Below are positions 1-6,426 of a stretch of 34,147 nucleotides of DNA, one piece after another. The translations under genes and the position numbers were made by a program. Position 1 is the first letter of the stretch. Each line of letters starts with the position of its first letter. This DNA is from a virus. The stretch lies in the IMG/VR virus record IMGVR_UViG_3300030382_003635, positions 1-34,147 of that record; one strand, written 5' to 3'. The notes below the pieces were generated by a model. The model was not told the DNA's origin. It did not search any database and saw only the letters and a list, made by a program, of their open reading frames with translations.

Positions 1-100
1 CAGCAGCTACTAAAAAAGGAATACACCAGAGCAAGAAATACACTTATAGGGGACATAAAGGCCCAGTTGAGCTTGGCCAAGAACGACCCCGACCGAGTAA
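1..100. repeat. Terminal direct repeat, left copy (circular assembly overlap)
   Basis: Bases 3-100 are identical to 34050-34147. Base 1 also matches and base 2 differs (A against G). The repeat lies inside a coding sequence that reads through both copies, so it looks like an assembly overlap of a circular or circularly permuted molecule more than a physical terminal repeat. Confidence 0.9.
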
Positions 101-195
101 GAGATCTTAAAGTTGAACGTAGAGAGGGTCTTGCGTTCATGAAGGAGGCTTATGAAAGGGCTAGAGATAGTGACTTCTTTACTAGGCAACGGTAA
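1..195 (+). CDS. C-terminal end of the giant virion protein (continues from 29833-34147)
   Basis: The frame beginning at base 1 is open without a start codon and ends in TAA at 193-195. Bases 3-100 repeat the last 98 bases of the window, and the frame is the same, so this is the end of the long gene that starts at 29833. Joining 29833-34147 to 101-195 gives 4410 bp, or 1469 residues plus stop. The tail is lysine/arginine rich and ends in TRQR. Translation of the next gene begins 17 bp after this stop. This is one gene split by the contig ends and not a separate protein. Confidence 0.9.
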   Translation, partial: QQLLKKEYTRARNTLIGDIKAQLSLAKNDPDRVRDLKVERREGLAFMKEAYERARDSDFFTRQR

Positions 196-211
196 AACAA
201 AGGGGAACGGT

Positions 212-466
212 GTGAAGAAAAATGGCATGATGACCAACAAGGAAATACAGGAGCTTATGCAGAGCGAGGTAGGCCCTAATGGAAAGGTTCTGTTTCTTGC
301 GCTAGCATTTTCGGGTGGCGTTGATGTTAATCCCTACAGAGCGGGTGATGCCTATGGGCTTCACCCTTATGAAATCCACCAAGGACTGTCAGACTTAAAG
401 CATAGAAAGCTGGTGCTAAGAGGAGAAGTCCAAGACTGCCTGACGCTAGTGAGAAAGAAGAAATAA
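212..466 (+). CDS. Small winged-helix-like protein, first gene after the virion block
   Basis: This is an 84-residue protein of unknown function. The C-terminal two thirds (HPYEIHQGLSDLKHRKLV followed by LRGE) look like the recognition helix and wing of a winged helix-turn-helix, which suggests DNA binding. I chose the GTG at 212 because AGGGG stands 4-5 bases upstream. ATG codons at 227 and 230 are alternatives but have weaker Shine-Dalgarno sequences. The stop overlaps the start of the holin candidate (TAATG at 464-468), so the two are translationally coupled. Its place at the head of the lysis genes suggests a regulator of late or lysis functions, but that is inference. Confidence 0.6.
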   Translation: MKKNGMMTNKEIQELMQSEVGPNGKVLFLALAFSGGVDVNPYRAGDAYGLHPYEIHQGLSDLKHRKLVLRGEVQDCLTLVRKKK

Positions 467-657
467 TGGAAACCATATTGTTGTATACTGCCCTTGTGCT
501 TGGCGTATTTAATGCACTGCTACCACTCGCAAAAAAGATTGCGGCCAAGACAAAGAATACCACTGATGATAAAGCGGTAGAGATGCTTGAAAGTGCGCTG
601 TCAATCGCAAAGGCTTTGCAGAAAAAAAAAGTCTCTGACGACACCAAAAAAAACTAA
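466..657 (+). CDS. Holin candidate (single N-terminal membrane segment)
   Basis: This is a 63-residue protein with one strongly hydrophobic segment near the N-terminus (about residues 4-21). A lysine-rich amphipathic tail ending in KKKVSDDTKKN follows. Small size, one membrane span, a charged C-terminus and a position directly before the endolysin gene (8-bp gap) are typical of phage holins, which permeabilise the inner membrane to release or activate the endolysin. No family-specific motif is visible, so the call rests on topology and context. The start overlaps the upstream stop by one base. Confidence 0.6.
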   Translation: METILLYTALVLGVFNALLPLAKKIAAKTKNTTDDKAVEMLESALSIAKALQKKKVSDDTKKN

Positions 658-665
658 GTACAGCT

Positions 666-1100
666 ATGCCAAAACGTCAAGCCGAGCTGGAGAAACTGCG
701 GGATCCCTTTTACTCAGCAATAAAATGGATGATCTTCCTGATAGAAAAAGAAGGATTGCCTCTTACCGTCTTCGAGACTTACCGTGGGGCAGACCGACAA
801 AACTATTTAAAGGAAAAAGGGCTAAGTAATGCGGGGGCTTCACAGTCTCCGCATAACTATGGGCTGGCCGCTGATTTTATTTTGGATACAGACAAGTGCG
901 ACGTGCGTAAACGGGAGTGGCCCGAAGGATCAGGGGTCTTCTACCCTGACGCATGGGACTATGACTCCAAAGAGGGGAAACATGCCTTCATCAGACTCGG
1001 AGAGATAGCCAAGAGCTTGGGTCTCGTATGGGGAGGAGACTGGAAAAGCCTCAAGGACTACCCCCATGTTGAGATGCCTGAGTGGAGAAAGAATATCTAA
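666..1100 (+). CDS. Endolysin, M15-type (VanY/L-Ala-D-Glu peptidase-like) zinc endopeptidase
   Basis: This 144-residue protein would cleave the peptide stem of peptidoglycan at the end of infection. It carries the M15 zinc-site pattern SPHNYGLAADF (His63, Asp70). Near the C-terminus are WGGDW (122-126) and DYPHVE (131-136), which supply His134 and the usual acidic residue. The length fits a single catalytic domain without a cell-wall binding domain. There is no signal peptide, so release through the upstream holin candidate is expected. Its TAA stop overlaps the stop of the opposing gene (1097-1100), with no intergenic space. The fold call is firm. The exact bond cut is inferred from the family. 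Confidence 0.9.
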   Translation: MPKRQAELEKLRDPFYSAIKWMIFLIEKEGLPLTVFETYRGADRQNYLKEKGLSNAGASQSPHNYGLAADFILDTDKCDVRKREWPEGSGVFYPDAWDYDSKEGKHAFIRLGEIAKSLGLVWGGDWKSLKDYPHVEMPEWRKNI

Positions 1101-1309
1101 ATGAACTGGTCTGGGAGTCTCCAGTCTGCTGCGTTGTGTTCATGCTTCTCTGGGTCATAGTTAGCCAGCACCCTTTTAACATACCTAGCTCTCGTTCTAA
1201 GGCGCACAGCGATTGAGAGGGGGCCTAGCCCCTCCCGATACAGTTCGAGTATCTGCTCGTCACTTGGGACGCCTGTGTACCTATCTGGCTGGCGAAGGTT
1301 AATCCGCAT
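1097..1309 (-). CDS. Small helix-turn-helix protein, last gene of the early block
   Basis: This 70-residue protein has a probable helix-turn-helix. SDEQILELYREG is followed by LSIAVRLRTRARYVKRVL, which resembles the recognition helix of small phage regulators. The C-terminus is PDQFI. The ATG at 1309 lies within the end of the methyltransferase gene (11-bp overlap). A GTG at 1345 would add 12 residues, and neither start has a good Shine-Dalgarno. The gene is convergent with the endolysin gene and the stop codons overlap. A role in DNA binding is inferred from the motif only. Confidence 0.6.
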   Translation of the reverse strand: MRINLRQPDRYTGVPSDEQILELYREGLGPLSIAVRLRTRARYVKRVLANYDPEKHEHNAADWRLPDQFI

Positions 1310-1748
1310 TAAATATGTCGCCAAACATGCGTTCCGCTTTCCCACTCAGCTTTACTTTTTTTGCGTAGTGGCAAATGATAGAGGGGAATGGTGCGTTCAC
1401 TGGCTCCTTTGAACTGTTATCAAGGTCGATAAAGCGGATCCTTCCACTTACAAACTCAATATCCGCAAAGGGCTTTACGTTTTGGTGGAAGTATTTGGTG
1501 TCAACCCTTGCTGGCATCAGAAGAACCACCTCTCTGCCCTTCATGTACTCCTCTTTGCACTTCAGCGTCCATATTTTGAGCTGGGAAAAGGGAGGGTTGA
1601 CAAAGTTCTTGGCTCTCCACTCTATTTCAAGACCATCCCATGATGGTCTTGGGTGAGGGCATGGATCGAAGTAGTCGGGAAACCGAGCCAGTATGTCAGG
1701 GGGAGTTCCCCAGTTTATTGACCGAGCTTTTTGCATGTAGGCTGTCAT
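1299..1748 (-). CDS. Phage Dam-type DNA N6-adenine methyltransferase
   Basis: This 149-residue protein matches the compact phage N6-adenine methyltransferase family. NWGTPPDIL lies near the N-terminus, then DPCPHP and the catalytic NPPF motif in FVNPPFSQLKIW, then VVLLMPARVDTKYFH and a FVSGRIRFID strand. These enzymes transfer a methyl group from S-adenosylmethionine to adenine, often in GATC. I chose the ATG at 1748, which has GGAGA nine bases upstream and gives the usual family start. The frame is open further upstream, but that part overlaps the next gene and looks non-coding. The overlap with the upstream nuclease-like gene is 53 bp. Likely roles are protecting phage DNA or marking sites for transcription or packaging. 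Confidence 0.88.
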   Translation of the reverse strand: MTAYMQKARSINWGTPPDILARFPDYFDPCPHPRPSWDGLEIEWRAKNFVNPPFSQLKIWTLKCKEEYMKGREVVLLMPARVDTKYFHQNVKPFADIEFVSGRIRFIDLDNSSKEPVNAPFPSIICHYAKKVKLSGKAERMFGDIFNAD

Positions 1749-2211
1749 GAGGCAGTATCTCCAATGGCGAATATAGATCCGCAATGTGCATGTTGTGAGT
1801 TGTTGCTTTGGGTTGAAATCCGTTGCTGCCATCAGTACTTCTTCTGGTGATGATGGTAGAGTCTCGCCAATACATATCTGATGGGTAGTACCCAACAACA
1901 TGGCCCACCCCCATATCCTCCACAAGACTGACAAAGATATAGTAGTCACAAGACTGTCTTTGGTTTAGGTCTGGGACGGAGACAGAGTAGTCAAGACGTG
2001 GCAAGACATTCCTTCTCTTTGTTTTTACATCCCAAGTAGAGCCAAATAAAACCACGTCGTAATCAAATGTTGACGGGCCTTTGAACTCCCAGTTGGCGCT
2101 CTTACATACGAGTTCACCAAGGAGTCCGACATAGGTAAGCTCTCCGTTGGTGATGCTGTTTTTAAGATTATCCTTAAAGGTGTCTGCTTCTTGCTTTGCC
2201 TCATCAATCAT
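1696..2211 (-). CDS. PD-(D/E)XK nuclease-like protein next to the methyltransferase
   Basis: This 171-residue protein has no name I recognise. Residues 28-63 read like a restriction-endonuclease-fold active site: Glu33 in YVGLLGELV, Asp52 in FDYDVV, then a strand with Asp61-Val-Lys63 (STWDVKTKRR). Later it has SCDYYIFVSLV and HVVGYYP, typical core strands of such folds. The start overlaps the upstream stop (ATGA), and the 3' end overlaps the methyltransferase start by 53 bp. The pair could be a restriction-modification-like or methylation-sensitive nuclease set. It could equally be an unrelated DNA-processing nuclease. The nuclease call is inference from the motif. Confidence 0.6.
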   Translation of the reverse strand: MIDEAKQEADTFKDNLKNSITNGELTYVGLLGELVCKSANWEFKGPSTFDYDVVLFGSTWDVKTKRRNVLPRLDYSVSVPDLNQRQSCDYYIFVSLVEDMGVGHVVGYYPSDMYWRDSTIITRRSTDGSNGFQPKATTHNMHIADLYSPLEILPHDSLHAKSSVNKLGNSP

Positions 2212-2501
2212 ACCACTGGTGAGCTTGACTCTGATGAACTCTTTGGCTGACTCAACTTTTTTTTTAAGGGCATCCCGCCCTTGCTTGCGCTGACATAGAC
2301 TGGTTCACTCTTTCCGTTCTTCACTGGAAAGACGCGCACGTTCTTGGTGTTCATGGGGGGAGGTTCAGTCTTTGTCACCGCGATGACTTCGCTATCTTCA
2401 AAGACTTTTTTAATCATCTTCGTTATTTTCTTGGCAGTATCCCAATCCATACCAGACTCTTGAAGAAGCCTTAGTTCTCTTGGGTTAAGTTTGAAGGACA
2501 T
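2208..2501 (-). CDS. Hypothetical basic protein with disordered C-terminus
   Basis: This 97-residue protein is not recognised. The N-terminus (LNPRELRLLQESGMDWDTAKKITKMIKK) predicts one or two helices. The middle is a short strand-rich stretch (RVFPVKNGKSEPVYV), and the last 20 residues are Lys/Ser rich and probably disordered. It overlaps the upstream nuclease gene by 31 bp and the downstream nuclease-like gene by 4 bp (ATGA), so it is translated as part of the DNA-processing operon. A function in DNA binding or as a partner of the flanking nucleases is possible but unsupported. Confidence 0.65.
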   Translation of the reverse strand: MSFKLNPRELRLLQESGMDWDTAKKITKMIKKVFEDSEVIAVTKTEPPPMNTKNVRVFPVKNGKSEPVYVSASKGGMPLKKKLSQPKSSSESSSPVV

Positions 2502-2803
2502 AACAACTCCGCAAACGCTTCAAAGCGCATGGTTACATAGATAGGAGATCTATCTTCTTTTGAAACAACAATAGGTTCTTTGCCGCCACATGCCTCTGAT
2601 GCTTGGGTCATGGCCCTCTTAATGGCTACGCGCTTTCCCCTCTTACACTCTATCCAATAGTTCTCTACCCCCACAACATCGGGGGCATCTTCGCCATCGC
2701 GGTATTGAAGCCCTCTACGGGCTTCAAAACCTATCTGCTTAAACAGTGTGGCCACAAGTCTCTCGAAGTTATGGCCCTTTGTTCTACTTCTTTTCCCGCT
2801 CAC
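2471..2803 (-). CDS. Hjc/VRR-like PD-(D/E)XK nuclease, putative resolvase
   Basis: This 110-residue protein has the compact layout of phage Holliday-junction-resolvase-like or single-domain PD-(D/E)XK nucleases. It begins SRTKGHNFERLVATLFK (Glu14), followed by RRGLQYRDGEDAPDVVG (Asp42) and YWIECKRGKR (Glu52-x-Lys54). Ser/Arg-rich starts followed by FER and a later PDV...IECK are typical of this group. It may resolve branched recombination intermediates or trim replicated DNA before packaging. It overlaps the exonuclease gene upstream by 20 bp. The fold is fairly clear, and the precise substrate is not visible from sequence. Confidence 0.7.
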   Translation of the reverse strand: MSGKRSRTKGHNFERLVATLFKQIGFEARRGLQYRDGEDAPDVVGVENYWIECKRGKRVAIKRAMTQASEACGGKEPIVVSKEDRSPIYVTMRFEAFAELLCPSNLTQEN

Positions 2804-3443
2804 GAAGTTCCTCTAGCTCTTTCCAAAAGGCAACGCACTTCTCCAGCATTTCCTCATGCAAAAAAGGATCCGCCTCAAGGATATGAATATCTCTATCGGC
2901 AGTTCCCAAGTGGTGAACAGCTAAGTCCCATCGGTCTAAGCCGCTTAGCATCATATAGAACTGACACTGTAACACATACTCCTCTGGCATCTTTTGTTCA
3001 AGTCCGTCCCATTTCTTCTTCGAGAAAAAATGGGCAGTCTTGGCCTCGAACCCAAACTTAATACCCGTAACAATCAGACCATCTGCGTGGCTCTCCACGT
3101 TGTAACGCTTCTTGTTTCTTACTAGCCTGTCTGGACTTGCAGCCAAAAACTTATGTTCTGGATGAATAAAAACGTGTCCGGGCAGCAAGTCTTTTTTTGC
3201 TTCCTCAACAGGGTCAACCAGTACCTCTCCCGTTTGTGACTCGTACCAGTCTGCGACCACCTGTTCATACAGGTGTCCAGACTCCGTAAACTTGTTGCCA
3301 GTAAAAGGATCCCCACGCCCAAGTTTCTCTTCGATTAAAACTTCTCTGACCTTATAAGGGCTTTTACCTAATATGACCGCAACGTCTGTTCCTCCGATGC
3401 GATAGTTCCTATCCGCTGGTTTTACAAATAACATCTTCCCCAT
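2784..3443 (-). CDS. YqaJ/lambda-exonuclease-like 5'-3' recombination exonuclease
   Basis: This 219-residue protein has the YqaJ viral recombinase layout. IGGTDVAVILGKSPY lies at residues 16-30 and GHLYEQVVADWYE (Glu60) follows. SPDRLV contains catalytic Asp105, FEAKTA contains Glu133-x-Lys135, and an EYVLQCQFYMMLSG helix lies near residue 160. Such enzymes resect double-stranded ends to give 3' overhangs for a single-strand annealing protein. Here the Rad52-like protein at 5511-6122 would be the partner. The ATG directly follows the TAA of the upstream miniprotein gene. Length and motifs are complete. Confidence 0.88.
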   Translation of the reverse strand: MGKMLFVKPADRNYRIGGTDVAVILGKSPYKVREVLIEEKLGRGDPFTGNKFTESGHLYEQVVADWYESQTGEVLVDPVEEAKKDLLPGHVFIHPEHKFLAASPDRLVRNKKRYNVESHADGLIVTGIKFGFEAKTAHFFSKKKWDGLEQKMPEEYVLQCQFYMMLSGLDRWDLAVHHLGTADRDIHILEADPFLHEEMLEKCVAFWKELEELREREKK

Positions 3444-3617
3444 TTAACACTCTCCTATACCAAAGAGGAAGCCAATCACGGCGGCTACCCATTTGATGGC
3501 AGTCATCCCCCCCTCTATTCTAAGGAGAAGGATTTCGTTTTCTTTTTGTTTTTCGAGTAGGAGCTGGATCGTTTCTTCAATGACCTCTATCCTCTCGCTT
3601 AGTTCCTTGACACTCAA
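3444..3617 (-). CDS. Coiled-coil miniprotein with C-terminal membrane segment (TTG start)
   Basis: This is a 57-residue gene filling what otherwise looks like a gap between the ATPase and exonuclease genes. It would start at TTG (3617), overlapping the ATPase stop as TTGA, with GGAGGA five bases upstream. It ends with TAA immediately before the exonuclease ATG. Residues 4-35 form a charged heptad-like helix (SVKELSERIEVIEETIQLLL and onward). Residues 38-54 are hydrophobic (TAIKWVAAVIGFLFGIG). The layout resembles small tail-anchored coiled-coil phage proteins such as XhlA-like products, and it parallels the protein at 17568-17768. Function is unknown. Confidence 0.65.
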   Translation of the reverse strand: MSVKELSERIEVIEETIQLLLEKQKENEILLLRIEGGMTAIKWVAAVIGFLFGIGEC

Positions 3618-4525
3618 ATAAGTCCTCCGGTCTGCCAGTGTGCCTTTTCTGCCCTGCCATCTTCTCCATCATATATACGGAGGGATGCGCTAAAAGGCTT
3701 GGCCTCGCGGCCAGCTTTCACTCTGACAAACACGTTATTCTTAAACACATCAGGCTCATCACCCAAGGTGTCCACGTTCATCATCGTTATAAGTCCGTCT
3801 ACAGCACCATAAATAGCACCGGAACCCCTCACTGAGTATCCGGGGTTTGCCTTGTCCGAAGACGTAGGCTTTCTGGTATGGTGAACCACTAACACGCTTG
3901 CGCCTGTTACGTCCCTAATATGTCTAAGGTTTTCCATCACCTTCATCACCTGAGCAGAGTCATTCTCGTCTGAGGAGTGCAGGTTTCTGAATGGGTCAAA
4001 GGTTATCAACCCCAAGTCTGGAATGTTTTCAGCTATATCCGCTGCAAGTTGGTGAGCCTTGCTGGTATCCGCAATATCTATGCCACCTCCGAACCTGAAA
4101 TACATATCCAATGCCCCAACATCTCGGATCCCTTTTGATGCGGCCAGTGCTTTAACACGGGAATAAACGCTGTGTTCGCTGTCCTCCAGCATGAAGCAGA
4201 GAACGGAACTCCTATGTGTAGCACCCTGCAAAAGTGGGTCATCACACATGTTTGTTCCTGTGCATACACTCAGCGCCATCTCTAATGCCAGCCAAGACTT
4301 AGCAGTCTTGGGTGCGCCAGCCATCATGACTACGTTCTTGCTCTCCACCATGCCCCTGACCAACCACTTGATAGGTGGGGGAGGCACCGCAAAGAAGTGG
4401 CTCGCTGCTTTTATTTTAAGGGAAGCAAACCCGTTCTTAGTTCTCTTGTTTATTTTTGCTACCTCATTATCACTTTGGTGGATGGCCTCTAACGTACCAA
4501 CTTCTTGCGATCTCCAATCCATCAT
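3614..4525 (-). CDS. RepA/AAA_25-type ATPase, putative replicative helicase
   Basis: This 303-residue protein resembles the RecA-fold ATPases of the RSF1010 RepA/AAA_25 group. Residues 69-78 hold a P-loop variant AGAPKTAKSW, in which the usual Gly before Lys-Ser is Ala. SVLCFMLED, the Walker B strand LGLITFDPFRN (Asp177), ASVLVVHHTRKP (His215-His216) and SVRGSGAIYGAVDGLI follow in the expected order. Such proteins act as hexameric helicases or helicase loaders. It is the only replication motor visible here, so other replication proteins probably come from the host. The start overlaps the sigma-like gene by 56 bp. Confidence 0.8.
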   Translation of the reverse strand: MMDWRSQEVGTLEAIHQSDNEVAKINKRTKNGFASLKIKAASHFFAVPPPPIKWLVRGMVESKNVVMMAGAPKTAKSWLALEMALSVCTGTNMCDDPLLQGATHRSSVLCFMLEDSEHSVYSRVKALAASKGIRDVGALDMYFRFGGGIDIADTSKAHQLAADIAENIPDLGLITFDPFRNLHSSDENDSAQVMKVMENLRHIRDVTGASVLVVHHTRKPTSSDKANPGYSVRGSGAIYGAVDGLITMMNVDTLGDEPDVFKNNVFVRVKAGREAKPFSASLRIYDGEDGRAEKAHWQTGGLI

Positions 4526-5243
4526 ACTCCAACACTTCCCCTAGAATAACTCTAGCTTTACGAAGCCGCCAGTTTACAACCTGTCGGCTCAAGTTAAGTT
4601 CATCTGCTATTTGTTTCTCAGTTAGAGATCTCCCGTAGTAAAGACGAAAGACCACCCAGAACTTTGGCTTTAAAACATTTGATGCACGTTCCAAAACCTT
4701 TTTAAATAAAACGATAGCCTCGCTCCTGTTAGAAGACTTATCCTCTATGCCCTCATTTTCTCTCCCATCTTTAGATAGAAGCTCATGAGTATTTTTCTTG
4801 TAGAGCTTTTGTCTTCTGATGTAGGCATCACTTCTGATGCACCACATGGCAAAGCGAAAGAACGGAAACTGTTTTCCGTTCTTGTCTAGTCTTGGCTTGA
4901 ACAACCTTGCCGCTCTATACAAACTGAGAACGGCGTTCTGAAATATATCATTAGGATCCTCAAGGCCAAACCCCCTGCACTTTCCAACATACCATTTGGC
5001 TAAGTGCAGGTGGGTTTCAATGAGCTGAGTCATGGCGGCAGCGTCACCGCGCTGCGCCTTGAGTACTAGCTCTCGTGTCTCGTCGTCATCAGGATACTTA
5101 GAACGGGACTTCTTCTTCGGGGCGACCGAAGATGTCGGTTGCTCCGCCTGAGCTGGAGGGTTTCTCTCCGCTGTTGGCTCGGCTCTTTGCTCCGAAGTCA
5201 AACGTGCTGACTTCAAGAATAGGTCTAGATCTTTTGACCCCAT
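4470..5243 (-). CDS. Sigma-70-like transcription factor overlapping ssb
   Basis: This protein is about 257 residues with two sigma-like domains. Region 2 (about 57-145) contains RELVLKAQRGDAAAMTQLI, then a helix with NDIFQNAVLSLYRAARLFKP and FPFFRFAMWCIRSDAYIRR. Region 4 (about 195-235) is a helix-turn-helix, LTEKQIADELNLSRQVVNWR. A long linker lies between them. The N-terminal 50 residues are disordered and Pro/Gln/Lys rich. The frame is open upstream to 5381 and has no start codon between 5098 and the core domain. Translation must therefore start inside ssb, most likely at ATG 5243 with GGGAG close upstream. It may direct host RNA polymerase to the repeated phage promoters in this block. 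Confidence 0.75.
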   Translation of the reverse strand: MGSKDLDLFLKSARLTSEQRAEPTAERNPPAQAEQPTSSVAPKKKSRSKYPDDDETRELVLKAQRGDAAAMTQLIETHLHLAKWYVGKCRGFGLEDPNDIFQNAVLSLYRAARLFKPRLDKNGKQFPFFRFAMWCIRSDAYIRRQKLYKKNTHELLSKDGRENEGIEDKSSNRSEAIVLFKKVLERASNVLKPKFWVVFRLYYGRSLTEKQIADELNLSRQVVNWRLRKARVILGEVLEYDGLEIARSWYVRGHPPK

Positions 5244-5511
5244 CCTTCTCCCATTTTTCGATGATGACATCTCCGGTGACAAAGATTTGGTCTCCCTTTT
5301 TAACATACCGCCCCACTGTCTCAGCGGTCTGGCCCCAGAATGTGAGATCCCAAAAATCTGTTTCACGGTTCTTGCTTCCATCGGTCTTCTTGGCTCCCCT
5401 GCCTTGACGTTCTACTGCTATTGACGCATTAACGACAGCTCGCTCTGCCTTGCCTACAAACTTTAACTCAGGATCTTTTGTAAGTCTTCCTGACAATGTG
5501 CATTTGTTCAT
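5098..5511 (-). CDS. ssb: Single-stranded DNA-binding protein
   Basis: This 137-residue protein has an OB-fold N-terminal domain typical of bacterial and phage SSB. It begins MNKCTLSGRLTKDPELK, then VNASIAVER, FWDLTFWGQTAETVGRYVKKGD and FVTGDVIIEKW. A short Ser/Gly linker leads to the acidic tail EEEVPF, equivalent to the DDDIPF tip that recruits partner proteins. It coats ssDNA during replication and recombination. Its start overlaps the Rad52-like gene (TAATG). Its 3' third (the linker and tail) is also read in another frame by the sigma-like gene. Confidence 0.93.
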   Translation of the reverse strand: MNKCTLSGRLTKDPELKFVGKAERAVVNASIAVERQGRGAKKTDGSKNRETDFWDLTFWGQTAETVGRYVKKGDQIFVTGDVIIEKWEKDGVKRSRPILEVSTFDFGAKSRANSGEKPSSSGGATDIFGRPEEEVPF

Positions 5512-6122
5512 TAGTCTATCTCCTTTTGTTTTGCTTTGGCTAGTTTTCTAGCTTCTGCCTGTACTTCTGGTGGACACTTAGGGATCTCAGTCTTGTACTT
5601 GCTCATCACCTTGCGCCACCCGTCGCTGTCGTCAACCCCTGCAAGATCTCTCTTTAAGGATTTGATAATATCATCAGCAACTTCTGGCTTTACTTTCGCG
5701 TGGCTATCTGTGCCGCCTTGATGGATTGGATTAGCTTTATCATACAAGCTGTTACCAAACGCTGCACCAAACCCACGAAAGGCTCTCTTCATTCCATCTG
5801 TCACAGCCTCTTTGACTGCCAACTCCCGTCCCTGTTTCACTGATGAGGATCCATATCCAACATCTTCTTTAATGATCACAGTCCCATCAACCCTAACAGT
5901 TATCCTGACCTGTGACACTACCTCATGGCCCTTGCCTCCCTCGAAGAACTGAACGTCCTTGACCTCTAGACCCCAGTTGTCATGACCGAAGATGCTGTTG
6001 GCCTGAGCAATGGCGAACCATCCCTCAACATAGGAGACTTCAAAGCTGCCCTGCTTGCGTTTTGATACTGCGTTCTTAGGTAAGCCCTCGTTAAGCCTCT
6101 CGATTATTCTCTTTTTTTGCAT
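5511..6122 (-). CDS. Rad52/22-family single-strand annealing protein
   Basis: This 203-residue protein has the conserved Rad52/22 core. It runs GWFAIAQANSIFGHDNWG (34-51), VRITVRVDGTVIIKEDVGYG, and AVKEAVTDGMKRAFRGFGAA with GNSLYD after it. These proteins anneal complementary single strands and work with an exonuclease, here the YqaJ-like protein at 2784-3443. The C-terminal 65 residues are charged and probably flexible. A strong AGAGGTGG Shine-Dalgarno lies before the ATG. Between it and the upstream HTH gene is an 90-bp spacer with hairpins and a TATATA stretch, so this gene may begin a new transcription unit for recombination and replication. Confidence 0.88.
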   Translation of the reverse strand: MQKKRIIERLNEGLPKNAVSKRKQGSFEVSYVEGWFAIAQANSIFGHDNWGLEVKDVQFFEGGKGHEVVSQVRITVRVDGTVIIKEDVGYGSSSVKQGRELAVKEAVTDGMKRAFRGFGAAFGNSLYDKANPIHQGGTDSHAKVKPEVADDIIKSLKRDLAGVDDSDGWRKVMSKYKTEIPKCPPEVQAEARKLAKAKQKEID

Positions 6123-6125
6123 TTT

Positions 6126-6212
6126 ATACCACCTCTTGATATATAGAGAGTAGCATTTATGCTACCTCTGGCTCCGACCCCGCGCTCCCCTGTGGGGGAG
6201 GGGCCATTTTTA
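6126..6212 (-). promoter_or_regulatory. Spacer upstream of the Rad52-like gene with hairpins
   Basis: This 87-bp spacer contains GTAGCA/TGCTAC hairpin arms (around 6150-6165) and a GC-rich CTCCCC/GGGGAG hairpin (around 6185-6200). An AT-rich TATATA lies before the AGAGGTGG Shine-Dalgarno. The GC hairpin on the plus strand is followed by ATTTTTATT and may stop antisense transcription. The AT-rich part may be the promoter for the recombination unit. Confidence 0.4.
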
Positions 6213-6425
6213 TTACAGCCCATGTGTCTTCTGAGCTTTCTTTACTTCTTTAAGTGGCAGCAAGATCTGACACGTTGGGCCACGCCCAAGTTTGATACTG
6301 TTAAACTGTATCTTCCCTTCGGCTATCCACTTGTCCACTGTTCGTCTTGTCACCCCTATGATTTCGGCTGCACCCTCCATCGAGATCAGCCCGTAGTCAA
6401 TCAACTGCTTGTCATTATTGTTCAT
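6213..6425 (-). CDS. MerR/excisionase-like helix-turn-helix protein
   Basis: This 70-residue protein with a helix-turn-helix, SMEGAAEIIGVTRRTVDKWI (15-34), is followed by a short strand ending in ILLPLKEVKKAQKT. The layout is that of excisionase-type small DNA-binding domains. The start lies one base after the stop of the upstream GroES-like gene, with AAGGGGA as the Shine-Dalgarno. It sits just before the recombination/replication unit and may be its regulator. No integrase is present, so a true excisionase role is unlikely. Confidence 0.75.
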   Translation of the reverse strand: MNNNDKQLIDYGLISMEGAAEIIGVTRRTVDKWIAEGKIQFNSIKLGRGPTCQILLPLKEVKKAQKTHGL

Positions 6426-6426
6426 A

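Noticed and set aside
1-100. Physical terminal repeat as the packaging end
   Set aside because: The repeat is in the middle of a coding gene and is read through in frame, so an assembly overlap of a circular or permuted genome is more likely.
1749-1949. Upstream extension of the methyltransferase frame
   Set aside because: It runs antiphase through the nuclease-like gene and its residues do not match the family, which starts near the NWGTPPDIL motif.
5243-5381. Upstream extension of the sigma-like frame
   Set aside because: The frame stays open to 5381, but the extension only shadows the OB-fold part of ssb, whose coding is clear. No better start signal lies there.
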